Source: Ambrosia x helenae
Taxonomy: Eukaryota > Streptophyta > Magnoliopsida > Asterales > Asteraceae
Reading direction: 5' to 3'
Assembly: GCA_030844895.1 (NCBI GenBank)
Contig: CM061234.1
Location: 12,272,043 to 12,336,042, forward strand
Length of the DNA: 64,000 nt
Shown here: positions 32,691 through 44,744 of the stretch, in pieces
Numbering within the stretch: the stretch's first letter is position 1
How the letters are laid out: every line of letters begins with the position of its first letter
The notes under the pieces: model-generated
Seen by the model: only the letters and a program-made list of their open reading frames with translations
The model's database searches: none
What the model was told of the DNA's origin: nothing
Translations under genes and position numbers: made by a program

Positions 32691-32855
32691 GAAACAATTA
32701 TGGAAACTTAATATTGTTTAATAACAAAACCCATTGATACATTGTTCATGATCTCATATACACAAATGTAATCAAGTACATTATTTCCAAAATTTAAAAA
32801 ACTTGGCACAAAGTTATAACTATATTAATATTAAAAATAATTCTTTTAACATGTG

Positions 32856-35529
32856 TGTGACACCCGGCAAATTCTGGTTAACAACGTTGTCTAGATGAAA
32901 GTCTACCTTAGCGAGTCACGCGTATATTGTACTTAACTGGGTTAGTTAAGTCGGGTTATAGTTCGGGAACTATTGGTTTAGTCTAGAGGATCATTGGATG
33001 TTGGTCTAGAGGTTCATTAGATGTCGGTCCTTAACCAAGTATACAAACGGTGACGATCGGTAGGATCGTCAGGGCATACGGAACGTACGAGTCTCGAGTC
33101 CGGGAATTGGTGAACGAGTGTAAATATGTGTATTTACTTGTGTTATGTGTTTACAATCATTATATGACTTGTCGGTACGTGAATAGGTATTAACATATGT
33201 TAAAACGGGGTTTAACGCGCAAAACGCACGAAACCAACCCCTATAGGCGAGTAGGAGGTCTACTCCCCTATAGGGGAGGCGAGTAGGGAACCCTAAGGGC
33301 GAGTAGGCCCCTACTCGTGTGTATCTAAGGGCGAGTAGGCCCCAATCACATGAACATTCAGGCGATTACAAGCCCTAATCGCCTGAAACTGCTGCATACT
33401 CGCCTATAACGTGCTGGACGACTAGAAACGCCTATAAATACAATGCTTAACCTCCTAAACTTCCTAATATCAACCCTAGTCGTCCCATAACCGCCCCAAA
33501 CACATAAACAACCTCTGGAAGGCGATTTTGATCAAAAACACAAGGTTTCAAGGTCTAACCATCATTCTTTCATAATCCTAAGGTTTGATTCTCATCCATA
33601 ACACTTTGTAAACGTTTTTAATCAATCCCTAATGGTCCAGACCTGTTCATAAACGAAAAAGCTTTCAGAAAATCGTCAATAAGGGTTGTTAATCGGATTA
33701 TAACTAATATACGTGCGTTATGGGTGTGTATGATTAGAAAGATAGGATTTTTATGATTCTTGATGATGATTTGATGGGTTATCATGCTAGGTCAGGATTG
33801 ATATTGATAGTATGATGATAGAAATCTCAGTAATTGGATAATAGTGTTATGATTACATGTGTTAGTATGATGTGCATGCTATGTGAATGGTGTTTGGATT
33901 ACTTTGGTTGCATGCTGGACTGATTATACGAGGTTGAACGAAGGGTTTTGGGTTAAACATGTTTAGGATAGTGTTTGGGATGATATTGGGTAGTTACACA
34001 CGTTCTGGATCTGATTTGGAGCGTTAAACGCGCGAAAAACCGGAACAGCAAGGTTACAGGCGAGTAGCATTCCTAATCTCCTATGTTATAGACGAGTAGG
34101 GTGCTAATCGCCCATATTATAGGCGAGTAGAGGTCTACTCTTGTGTAAGATCAGGTGATTAGCCCTAATCACTAGTAAGTTCAGGTGATTAGCCCTAATC
34201 ACTAGTAAGTTCAGGTGATTAGCCCTAATCACTAGTAAGTTCAGGGGAGTAGCCCCTAATCGCCTATAATAGAGGGGAGTAGCCCCTAATCGCCTATACT
34301 AGGGGCGAATAGGACTCCTAATTGCTAGTTGACCAACCTAAATGCTAGTTGACTTTTCCTAATCGCGTGTACTGCTGCTGTAAGTGTAAATTAGCATTCC
34401 GAGACCGATTTAACATGTAGTAACATGCTAGGAACCCCGTAACATGTCTAATAACTTGGTAACATATATTTGGATGTATTTCGGTGATACGTGAACTATG
34501 TGCTATAACTTGTTGTGCGTTAACGTATGTTAAGTGTACTTGCGTTATTGTACGTTTTGGAGCGTAAACATAACACGGGGAGTCTCGGGTCACCAATGGG
34601 ATGTCGAGTCTTGTACTTTGGGTCGGTTAAACAGTCACGGTGTTTTTCAAACGAACTTGGTTATGGTCTGGACATCTAGGGACTAATTAACCTGCGGGTT
34701 ATTAGTCTAAGTACTTGTAACTGTCGTATGTTAGGTCGCCGCTTACGGGACTAGCATAGCAGCTGGGTTTACTCGGGTTAAGGAGTAACGCAACTTAAGG
34801 TGAGTTTACGGCCCCTCTTTTAAACTGGTTTCATACTTTCGGGGGAGAAAACATGTGTTAAAACGATTATTTGGTAACTACTGTCATACTATGGGTTTCT
34901 ATTGTGTACTACACGATCTTTGGAAGTCCCGGGGGGAACCATGAATGTGCGGGTTTGCACAACGGGGAAATGTGAATAGCGCTATTGGGAGTGACCAACC
35001 CCGCTCGTCGACTTGGAGGGTCGGCGGGTGCATATTGTCTCAAACAGGAACAACAGGAACAACAGGAACTACATCGGGCATACTTTTGGTATTCGCGTTA
35101 GTAATGGTTTTCCAATCGTGGTAGTAACAAAACGTACGCCTAGCTAGCGTATACTGGTTTTCTATTTGTTATAGTATGGACAGGTGGACTTGGTACTTGG
35201 ATACAAAACCTGTAAACTCACCAGCATTTTTGTGCTGACGTAAACTTTTACATGTTTTCTCAGGTCGCTAAGGTAGCACGACTGGACTAGGGCGCACGCG
35301 TCTGCACGGCGTCTTAATAGGGTTGCATGGTCTTTTGAACGTTGAACTATTGTTTCATTATTGAGATATTGTTTTTAAATAAGCTTCCGCTGTAAACGGG
35401 GATTTTAAACTATGTTTTGAAATTGCATTTATGTTCATTTAGACTTGTTTATTGTGATCGTTGGTTTGGATCCTGGTTTGTCATGCGCCTCGCGGTAAAA
35501 CTCCGCAAGTGGATTTTGAGGGTGTGACA
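32856..35529. mobile_element. Solo LTR (2.67 kb) nested in the TIR element
   Basis: The ends are TGTGACACCC and GGGTGTGACA, inverted copies of each other, with a perfect 5-bp duplication ATGTG at 32851-32855 and 35530-35534. No gag-pol is present. The interior has short tandem repeats near 34145-34300 and repeated GGCGAGTAGG words. Orientation is uncertain; the minus-strand start TGTCACACCCTCAAAATCC looks more like the LTR 5' ends I remember from Asteraceae. Confidence 0.88.
34145..34300 (+). repeat. ~30-bp tandem repeat inside the LTR
   Basis: The unit TCAGGTGATTAGCCCTAATC plus ACTAGTAAGT occurs three times in near-identical form. Diverged versions (GGGGAGTAGCCCCTAATCGC) follow. Each unit contains an inverted ATTAG...CTAAT core. 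Confidence 0.8.
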
Positions 35530-35639
35530 ATGTGGAACACAATAGCAAATGTAAAACACGCGCGAACAAAGATATACAACACGAGGGAAGCCCGTGCAAA
35601 TCAAGAGTAATCTGCACAATAAAACAAAAAAAAATCAAT

Positions 35640-36480
35640 ATTAATGTATATTAGTATACATAGATGTACATATATGTTATACATTAATGTATACTAATGT
35701 ACTAATGTCTACTGTTAGTAAATATACATTAAATTAATGTGTGTTAATATATATACATAGATGTACATAAAGGTTATACATTAGTGTATTAATGTCTACT
35801 GTTAGTAAATGTATCTATTTATGTATAATATATACTAGTATTAATGTATATTAGTATACATAGATGTACATATAGGTTATCCAAATCAAGAGTAACATGC
35901 ACAATAAAACAAAAAAAAATCAATATTAATGTATATTAGTAGTATACATAGATGTACATATAGGTTATACATTAATGTATACTAATGTACTAATGTATAC
36001 CGTTAGTAAATATACATTAAATTAATGTGTGTTAGTATATATACATAGATGTACATAAAGGTTATACATTAGTGTACTAATGTAATGTATGTATTTATGT
36101 ATAATATACACTAACAAATATACATTAATATTAATTACTGTTTTTATTGTGATATATGTTTTTTTACATTTAATATACATTGGTGCACATAACAATAACA
36201 TGCCTAACCTCTGAAGACTAATATATACGTAGGTGTACATACAATAGCATGTCTAAAGAGTTCGAAACAATATTTTTTGAATTAACACTAATGTAAGATT
36301 TCTTCTATATACATAGGTGTACATAACAATAATAGGTCATACAATGGAAGAAGCATATATACATAGGTGTACATACAATAACACATCCAACGATTCGAAA
36401 CAACACATTTTTTATTTAACACTTATGTCAGATTCTTATATGTACATAGGTGTACATAAAATAACAAGTCTAACGATTGA
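35640..36480. repeat. Right array of TACAT-N4-TGTA palindromes
   Basis: Repeated words such as ATACATTAATGTAT, ATACATAGATGTACAT and ATACATAGGTGTACAT mirror the left array. A longer block starting near 35640 and 35927 is duplicated with small indels. The solo LTR separates the two arrays. Confidence 0.7.
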
Positions 36481-36836
36481 AGACGTATATACAGACATAT
36501 CATACGAACAAATGTCTAGAAACCCTAAAAAAAATTGATTCAACCTACAAAATCGATTTGATACTATACCTGGCATTGTTTTTGTGATAAGAACATAATT
36601 GATTCAATAATAACAAAATCGATTAGATACTATACCTGGCATTGTTATTGTGGTGTTTGTCAGTTATAATGGATAATAAATAACCTATTAATAATCAAAT
36701 ACCAAAAGACAATATTACCCCTTGATTTAATTAAAAAGTTAATTAATGTTTAACATATTTACCATCATGCCATTGAAGATGGATGGATGAGATTGGTTCC
36801 TAAAGTTCCTAACTAAGGGTTGGTTCTCAATTGAAC

Positions 36837-36843
<7 letters not shown>

Positions 36844-36911
<68 letters not shown>
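36844..36911. repeat. (TA)n microsatellite, right flank
   Basis: A TA run with one interruption, directly next to the right TIR. Confidence 0.9.
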
Positions 36912-37871
36912 TCTAACTCCTTTATAAATTATTAGTGACTATCCATGTTTCTAAGTCTTTTATTTCATTTATGTCTATACATTCTATTAGAGCCTTATAA
37001 ATATTGGCCATTTGTGTTGGTATTATATACATCTCAATGAAACAACTATTTCATTCCTTATTCTCTTTATAATGTTTGGTTTGTTAGTAGGCATTGTCAC
37101 CGACTTCTTTCTTTAATTTGTACCTTTATGGGGCTTTATTCTTACTAATATCTTATGGCTTCATTCTACCATGAAAATAATTAATGAATCATTTTCTTTT
37201 GTTTCTGCAGATTCATAAGGGATTTTGTGTACGAAAATATTGCAGATAACTGTTATGTTGTATTTGGTTGTTCAAAATTTTGTGAAATATAGGGTACTGA
37301 TCTTAACGTAACATTTTGGTCACCATTAAAACAATATTATTGCAAACATTATGTGTTTATGCCCCCAACCAATCCATACCTTGTTGCTTTTATAATCTTT
37401 TATACAGTTAATCTAGGGTTGTATTTTTATAGTTAGGAAGTTCAAAGAAAAGAATCGAATAATATATTGATGCATGGAACTATCGTAGTCGCTCATAAAA
37501 TTGATAGGTAAGGCACAAAAGTTGATAGATAAGGTAGAGTGAGATGGTTTTGTATGTTTAGGTTTGACACGCATGAGAAACATGACCATATTATTGCTTT
37601 ACTCATGGGTTAATGTATAGAAAAATATTTAGGATTGTCATAAAAAAAATTTGCAATTAAAAACTACAAAATATCCATATAATCTGAATACAATATATAA
37701 CATCTTACAATTATATAGTGGTATGCACAACTGGGTTGTTGGTTGACAAAAGACACTCATTCATTACATGTCATATATTGTGGACAACAACTTGCATATG
37801 GACCGATTAATCAATGTCATATAATTTTTAATTAATTAAACCGGCGATGCCATTTAACTTATTATAATAAA
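36912..37871. other. AT-rich spacer, no gene seen
   Basis: It contains the third copy of the TTAGTGACTATCC block and otherwise unremarkable AT-rich sequence. Confidence 0.4.
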
Positions 37872-38245
37872 ATGAGAAATAAACATGGCGTAGAATGAGG
37901 AAGCTTACCATGTACTTGTAGAGTAAAACAATGAATGAACTATGTTTATGTTTTGTAAACATTATAGTTAAAATAAAAAATGTAAAATATAGATTGAAAA
38001 TAAATTCGTAACAATCGAGCCGGTAGTTTAAGTTGAATAATTATAAACCTAAACAATGTCTATAAACTGAGAAATAAACATAGCATGGAATGATGGAAGC
38101 TTACTACATATTTTAGAGTAAAACAATGAATGAATTATGTTTATTTTTTATTAACATGAGAGTTAAAATAAAAAATGCAAAAAATAGATCAAAAATAAAT
38201 TTGCAATAATAGAGCCGGTAGTTTAAGTTAAATAATTTTAATTTT
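37872..38245 (+). repeat. Tandem duplication, period about 198 bp
   Basis: The block starting TGAGAAATAAACATGGCG and ending GAGCCGGTAGTTTAAGTT is followed by a second, diverged copy from about 38070. Both are non-coding. Confidence 0.75.
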
Positions 38246-38740
38246 AAACAATAAAACTATATCATTCAAAACAATAAAGACAATAAATCTTTAGTAGTAA
38301 CTAAAGATGTGGAAGATACAATAGTTTAAATTTTCTCATTACTTGTGAAAGATACAAAGGTTAAAATTTTTCCACCAACCGACGTAGACAATACTTGTAC
38401 ATACATGACTATAAGAGTTAGACATAGAGAATTCCTAAAACGCTTTTACCTATATCTATATCCATATCTATACTATATTATAAAGTATTTAGGAAGGTTA
38501 ACCATAAAATTTAAAAACAATAATAGGAGATGACAAACTTTCCTTTTTTCAATCTTACACTACTATATGTTAATCAAAACTTACACGCATATCGAAGCTT
38601 GATCATCGTGCCAAGCTTTCATGATGAGTATATGATGTCCTTCTTTGTCTCATGTAAGAGGCAACAAGACAATATGACACGTGTCCTACCCTTGTTTGCA
38701 TTTATCATCACATATTTATTTTTGTTGCTGCTTCGCTTTT
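38246..38740. other. AT-rich spacer, no gene seen
   Basis: Small open frames exist at 38345 and 38530, but they have no recognisable domains. Confidence 0.4.
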
Positions 38741-38862
38741 AGTAATGTTGTGCTGGGCGTGTACGGATATTGACCTGGAATTTCGACATGTGTCACACCA
38801 CCGCACCACCCCCACTGCACCTCCACCACCGCACCATACCCACCTCACCACCACCACTACAA

Positions 38863-38931
<69 letters not shown>

Positions 38932-39985
38932 CCGCATACACAATTTGTCCCCCACCTGACCGTCCCACCACCACTGCACCATAAACCACCACCTTTCCCA
39001 CCACATTGCACCACCTCAATCTGAACCCTAACCCCCAAATTTGGATCGGATTTCAGTAAAAGCTTACAATTTAAGTCTTCTTCTCTTCTTTCCGGCCATA
39101 CACACCTGCACACACTTCTCTTCCACACTCTTACCCAACCGACCACCCCTACCCCACCACTGCCTCACCACCACCACCCACCGCTGCACACACCACCACC
39201 ATCATAGAAGCCCCACTGTACCTCTACTCTACAACCACTCCACCACCACTGTAAACCCCACATACACTTGCAGACAGAATCTCTCCCTCACTCGCCTATC
39301 CTACCACCCTTGCACCTTCATCACCACCTTTCCAGCATCATGCCGATCTTAACCGTAACCCAAATCTGGATCTGAACCTTAATCCCCAAACAAAAATGGA
39401 TCAAAACTCAAACCCTAACCTACTAACACTATCTCACTGTAGTTCACTCCATCACCACCCAAAAATCCAAACCTTGCTTTTGATAAAAGTGAGAGATGAT
39501 TTGTGTGTATGTAGATCTGTGTTGTGTAGGGATGAGCATACACCACCAAATACCGAACCGATCCCGAACCGATACCGTATCAAACCGAGGGTGTTCGGTA
39601 TCGGTATCGGTACTCACATTTACAGGTTTTCGGTATTGGGTTTTGGAGTTTTCGGGATCGGTATTTTCGGGATCGGTCTCGGTTGGTACCGATACCATCC
39701 CAAGCTCATCCCTAGTGTTATGTGTGTGCAGAAAGGGAAAAGAGAGGCAAAGAGAGTAGAATTATTATAATATATAATTAAGTATAATATTTAATAATAT
39801 TTATTTTTAATTGTAAGGGTACTTTGGTCATTTCACAAATATTAACAGAAAAAATCTAACAGAGTTAGTAATTTGGACTCAAATGGTTATATAATTATCA
39901 ACCAGGTACTCAGAGGGTTAAAAATGGAAACTTTAAACTCAACTAGTTAAAATCACCGTAACACAATGACTCAAAAAGGAAATTA
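38741..39985. other. CCACC-rich, simple-sequence-rich region
   Basis: Pyrimidine and CACC-rich sequence with (CT)n at 38867-38910 followed by (CA)n at 38911-38930. Open frames on both strands come from the biased composition. The composition resembles the interior of the MULE at 3515-7619, and the right part (39790-39985) looks like a MULE-type end, but no inverted partner was found. Confidence 0.45.
39527..39714. mobile_element. Small hAT MITE (188 bp)
   Basis: The ends are TAGGGATGAGCA and GCTCATCCCTA, and the arms have ACCGATACCG and TCGGTATCGG words. The flanks GTGTTGTG (39519-39526) and GTGTTATG (39715-39722) differ at one position. Confidence 0.8.
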
Positions 39986-40637
39986 GGTCTCGTTTGGTTG
40001 CATCTGAATGCCTCTGACTGAGGCGCAAGTCTGATTCGGTCAGACGGTGGTGTGTTTGGGTCGGGACGTCTGAACGAGAAAATATCTGACACAGGCTTTG
40101 ACCAATGCCTTGTCCGGTCAGACTTGAAACAAAGTCTGACTGATTCAGAGGAGGAGCTCGTTGTTGCTGTTGTGAGCCTTGGCGATGCTATGGGACTTCA
40201 ACGAGCTCGTTGCTTCGCATCTACTGTTGCGTGTACTTGAGCCGAAAAAAACGAACCTCCTCCGTGACGTAGCTTCGCATCTGATGGGTTGGGTTTGGTT
40301 TGGATAAGAGGCGCTTGATGATGGCTTTGTTAGCTAGCCTTTGTGCACATTCCATTGGGTGTGATGGGTTTAGATGATGTTGGATGGAGAGTATGGGATT
40401 GGTAAGGAAGGAAGAGCAAGAATGCCCTGTTTTTCTTACTTATCGGTTTATGGATTGGTGGGGTGGTGATAAAAAAAAGGGGTTAATAAGAGTACAGTGA
40501 ACTCATATGTTAGCTAAAAAGTTGTATTTTTTTGGTCCTGAACTATGCACACATTTTCATGTTGGCCACCTAAGTTTTAAGTTTGGTTGAATAAATCAAA
40601 GAAATTTTAAATATTCAGATGTCCAACCAAACACCAC
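39986..40637. mobile_element. PIF/Harbinger-like MITE
   Basis: Inverted ends GGTCTCGTTTGGTTGCATCT and (complement) GTGGTGTTTGGTTGGACATC are flanked by a TTA duplication at 39983-39985 and 40638-40640. There is no transposase. The interior has TCTGA and TCAGA-rich inverted words. Confidence 0.7.
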
Positions 40638-40738
40638 TTAATGATTCAGCAATTAATCATTCAGAACCTTTTAACTATTCAAACATTTTGCTGGATTAGC
40701 ACTTACTCATTCCGAAGTTGCTAAAAGCCTTACTCTAA

Positions 40739-40739
40739 C

Positions 40740-40807
<68 letters not shown>

Positions 40808-40809
40808 TA
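40739..40809. repeat. (AAT)n microsatellite
   Basis: An uninterrupted ATA/AAT run of about 65 bases ends in ACAATAAG. The adjacent sequence to 41114 is AT-rich without a gene. Confidence 0.9.
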
Positions 40810-41114
40810 AGTATTTTGATGGACAAGATTTTAGAAATGAGGGCATATAGGTACATTTTTCTCAAAAGTTATAAATAGGTTCAAAAAGTCACACATTCCT
40901 TACTTTTGCAAAACAACTTATTATACACAAATGAAAAATTAAAACAAAAAGGACTTTTGGCTTTACCAAACACTTTTTATAACTTATTGACTTTTTGAAA
41001 AATTAACAAGTTATAAGACTGAATGGTATGGAAGAGGGAGAAGAATCGGGGTGCTGACATGGAGCTAGAGGAATACCATTTCCAAACTTTGAGAAAGAAA
41101 AGAGGAAAATGAAG

Positions 41115-41703
41115 TAGGGGTGTTCATCGGTTCGGTTTACGATTTATTTGGTTTATTCGATTCGGTTTATTCGGTTTTCAAAATTTTGTACCTCAAACCA
41201 AAAACCAAACCAAACCAAATTAGGAATATGAAAACCAAACCAAATTCAACCAAACAAACCAAATTGAAACGAAGTTTTGTTTCTCTAACTTATATACCTA
41301 TATGTTCTAAAATCTGAAAAGAAAGTTTGCAATAAATATAAACCAAAAAATCAAACCACGCAAACAGAATCATCATAAAAATTAGAAATTGTAAAATAAA
41401 CCCTAGTTTACTAGTTTATACTCAGATTATTACCTCTATAAATTGGTGGGCTTTATTTATTTTGGGTTGGGTTTAATATTTTGGGCTTATATATTATATA
41501 TGAGTTATTAAATATTATTATTTTTATTTAATAATTAAGTATTTTACCGGTTTATTCGGTTATCCAAATAAACCAAATAAAAAAAATGTGGAACCAAAAA
41601 CCAAACCAAACACCAAATTCGTTGTTCGGATTGGTTTTTTCGGTTACGGTTACGATTCGGTTTTCAGTTTTTATTTGGTTTGCGGTTTTTTTGAACACTT
41701 CTA
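41115..41703. mobile_element. hAT-type MITE (589 bp)
   Basis: The ends are TAGGGGTGTTCATCGG and TTTGAACACTTCTA. A perfect 8-bp duplication AAATGAAG flanks it (41107-41114 and 41704-41711). The arms are rich in CGGTTTATTCGG and AACCAAAC words. Confidence 0.88.
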
Positions 41704-41899
41704 AAATGAAGTGATGCTGATATGACATTTGGAAAAGTTACGAGAGTTGGTCTCCACACCATATAGTCTAAGTTGGTGCCTTGATGGAAATAAGGAGAGC
41801 GAAACATGCTATTAGATTATGATTCTCCATCATCACGCAAATTAGCCTCCATTTTTTTGCCAGTTGAGTTACAGCCTCCTCCTTTCTCACACCAAATTC

Positions 41900-42063
41900 A
41901 CCATCATTTCCATCCACACAATCCACACCTCTCTTCTCCCTTCACAATAATATTATTATTATTATTCTTCTCTTTACTCCTGCATTTACAATCCCCCCCA
42001 ATTTCTTCAATTATTCATCCCTTCTCTCTCTCTCTCTAGGGTTTTTCCCAGATCACCACAGAG
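41900..42063 (+). promoter_or_regulatory. Probable 5'UTR exon of the B3-like gene
   Basis: A CT-rich stretch ending TCTCTCTAGGGTTTTTCCC and then ACCACAGAG is followed by GTAACAC, a good splice donor at 42064. The next acceptor (TTGTTCACAG) at 43248 lies three bases before the start codon of the B3-like frame. The predicted 5'UTR intron is 1185 bp. The transcription start is not located. Confidence 0.5.
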
Positions 42064-43250
42064 GTAACACTTTACTCTCCTTATTCATACTACTGATGCT
42101 TAATCAAGCTTTCTAACTGCTTTTTAGACTTCATTTTTCTTCAATTATTGTTTAAAACACGCTGTTTGAGATTACTTCAGTTTGTGATCGGGTTGATCGT
42201 ATCGAAAAGGTAGTTGTTTGATTCATTTTGTTTGAAAAATGTAGGTGTTTTAGGTTTACTGTTACTTCATATTTGACTTCATTGTTGCTAAAGCTATGAT
42301 TTTGTTGTATGAGAGAACTGCAAGCTAAGGGGTTTACTGTTATTTAGGTTTATTTTTGGTAATTATAATGTAAGGTATGGTTTAGTGAAATCCTCGTGGC
42401 GTTTTCGCTTCGCGTAGTGTAAGCCCGAGGCGGAATTAAAAGCATGTATAAAAACAATTATATATCTTGTAAAAATTAAAATGCTAACTAATTTCGTGGT
42501 TAGATTCATCAAAAACGCGCATTAAAAAGACATGACATGTTTGAAATTGGCGCAAAAAGTCTAGAACATCAAAACCACCTGAGGCGCCCATGAGATGCAG
42601 CTTTTGTGACCGCCTCAGCCCTATGAGGTGCACGTACAAAATAATCCCATGAGGTGCCGCCTCGGACTCGTTTTCATACCGAATTGCCTCAAGGCGCACG
42701 CCTCAACCGTTTTTTAAACCGTGGTGATTAATGACCAACGTGAAATGAAAGTCGAGGAATGAAAATCCGTATTGACCTATACGGTGAGTATTTTGTTGTG
42801 AGTAGTAAATTTCGTGCATATACGGTCTTTTGTAGCTTCGGTTGAACCACATTTCAAGGTTTAAATATAATGTTCTGTAAGAAGAGAATGGTTTGGTTGT
42901 AGTACCGTTTTAAGCTTAAATCTTGGTTTTAGAAGGTGTGCTTCGGCTTTTGGGACCTAAACGCCTTGGAGCGTCACATGCTTTTTTAAAACAAGAAGTT
43001 TATGCAAACTCCGGATTAGGGTTTCTTGGTTTCAGACTTCAGTTATCATGAGGTTTTTCTTTAGTTATATATTTCCCCTCCTTTCAGTTTGTTTCTTATT
43101 TAGTTGTGGATTTATGTTGCTGAGCAGATGAATATTTGTCCGTTAATGTGGTGCTAGTTGTGATCTGTGTTAAATAAGCTACAATGCTTATTAGAATGCA
43201 TTAATATGAGATTTTTACAATTATTAGCCATTTATACATTGTTCACAGGC

Positions 43251-44524
43251 ATGAGGCGGTCTAGGAACAACAATACACTACAAGTACAAGATGATTGGCC
43301 TATCAGAAAGGTCCTCACACTTTCTGATGTTGACATCACGCACCCCTTTCTCACTCTGCCTCGCCAACCTGTCGAGACTTACATCCTTGTGCATCTGACA
43401 CAGCTCGAGCGTGATCATTTACTGAACAGAGAGCAAGTACCCATCAATGCCCAAGATGATGATACCGGTGATGTTTATATAATGAAGTTAAAATGGCGTG
43501 GGAGTTATTACAATCTTATTGGCAAATGGGGTAGAATTGTCCGTAGCAAGGGACTCGATGCCGGGAAGGAGATTAAAATGCGTTGGTTTAATGGATGCTT
43601 ACACTTTTCGGTTCCACAACAAGTTATTTCTGTACCACCGTTACAGATTATTCCTGCAACCGTGGTGCAACATGACCAATGGCCGATTAGGAAGGTGTTG
43701 ACACTATCTGATGTTGATACCAATCATCCTTTCCTACCATTGGCACGAAGATCGGTTGAAGATCATATTCTTGTTCATTGGACTCCGCAACAACGAGAGT
43801 TGTTGCGAAGTGAAGAACAAGTGAATTTGAATGCACGCGATGTTGATACAGGGGAAATATATGTGATGAAACTGCGGTGGCGTGGTAATTACTATAATTT
43901 AATAGGAAAATGGGGAAAAATTATCCGGAGTAAGGGATTAGGCGTCGGGAAGGAGATCAAGATCCGATGGGCTAATGGTTGTCTGCACTTTTCTGTCCCC
44001 TATGAGCAGCAAACAGCTATGCCTGCGACAATCCCAATGATACAACAACAGCAGCCGCAGCAGCAACCACAACAGCAACGGCAACAACAACAGCGGCAAC
44101 CACAACAGCAGCAGCAACGGCAACAACAACAGCAGCAACGGCAGCAACAACAGCGGCAACAACAGCAACAGCAGCAAGAACAACAACACGATGAATGGCC
44201 AATTAAAAAGGTTTTAACGTTGTCCGACGTGGATACAAACCACCCTTTTCTTACTTTACCAGGAAAATCAATTGAAGATCATATTCTTCTGTACTGGGCG
44301 TTACAGGCAGGGAACAATTACGAAACGACCTCCAGATTAACGTGAATGCCCGAGATTATGACACGGGTGATTCGTTTTTGATGAAGTTGAAGTGTCGGGG
44401 AAGTTACTATAGTTTAATTGGAAAATGGGGACAAATCATCAGGGGAAAGGGTCTGCAAGTTGGACAAGAGATTCGGGTTCGTTGGGATAACGGGTGCTTG
44501 GTATTTTCGGTTCCGCAACAATAA
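43251..44524 (+). CDS. Triple B3-like domain protein with poly-Q linker (one frameshift)
   Basis: The ATG at 43251 directly follows a splice acceptor; the earlier in-frame Met at 43167 lies in the intron. Three copies of a domain of about 110 residues follow at residues 13-123, 139-253 and 314-424. Each has WPI(R/K)KVLTLSDVD at the start, HPFL in the middle and RGSYYNLIGKWG...RSKGL...GKEI...RW at the end. This matches the B3 DNA-binding fold, closest to the small At2g33720-like/DUF313 group as I recall it. A CAA/CAG-coded poly-Gln tract (about 264-313) links copies 2 and 3. Copy 3 is broken by an apparent 1-base deletion near 44305-44312 (GCGTTACAGGCAGGG), after which the frame 44342-44524 completes the domain. 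The role is presumably nuclear DNA binding. The frameshift could be a real lesion or an assembly error. Confidence 0.75.
44040..44190 (+). repeat. CAA/CAG trinucleotide tract (poly-Q)
   Basis: An imperfect CAACAG repeat with CGG and CCG interruptions encodes Gln with a few Arg and Pro residues. It lies in-frame between the second and third B3-like domains. The antisense Leu-rich and Val/Ala-rich frames here are shadows. Confidence 0.85.
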
Positions 44525-44744
44525 CAGTATTGATGGTTGATTGGTAGAAGTTGAAGGAAGTAGTGAAGTTAGATGCACAATACTCTTGTTTTGTAAAGTT
44601 TGAAATTAGACAACTTTACATGATTGTTTATTTTGGTGATGATTGTAAGCTTAATTATTCATTTCACCTGTGAAAAATGGTGCCTTTTGTCACATGTAAA
44701 CTTAAAAAATAAAATTTTAAGGGATCTAAAATATTTCATTTTGA

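Larger units (their letters stand above)
31271..36843. mobile_element. TIR element inserted in a (TA)n microsatellite
   Basis: The left end GGAATAAGATCAAATAGGAA, followed by CCAATC..CTAGTTAGGAAC, matches the inverted right end (minus strand GGGTAGGGTTCAATTGAGAA, then CCAACCCTTAGTTAGGAAC). Similarity continues over about 65 bp through CATCCATC. Both ends abut long TA runs, so the element either targets TA microsatellites or duplicates TA. With the nested solo LTR removed about 2.9 kb remains, with no transposase frame. Both arms hold arrays of short palindromes. The superfamily was not identified. Confidence 0.65.

Noticed and set aside
38708..39352. Similar overlapping frames around the (CT)n(CA)n tract
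   Set aside because: Composition artefact; frames are open on both strands with no homology.
42380..42730. GAGGCG/CGCCTC-rich patch in the B3-like 5'UTR intron as a MITE
   Set aside because: Suggestive inverted words, but no matched ends or target duplication found.
43938..44202. Leu-rich and Val/Ala-rich minus-strand frames
   Set aside because: Shadows of the CAA/CAG poly-Q tract.
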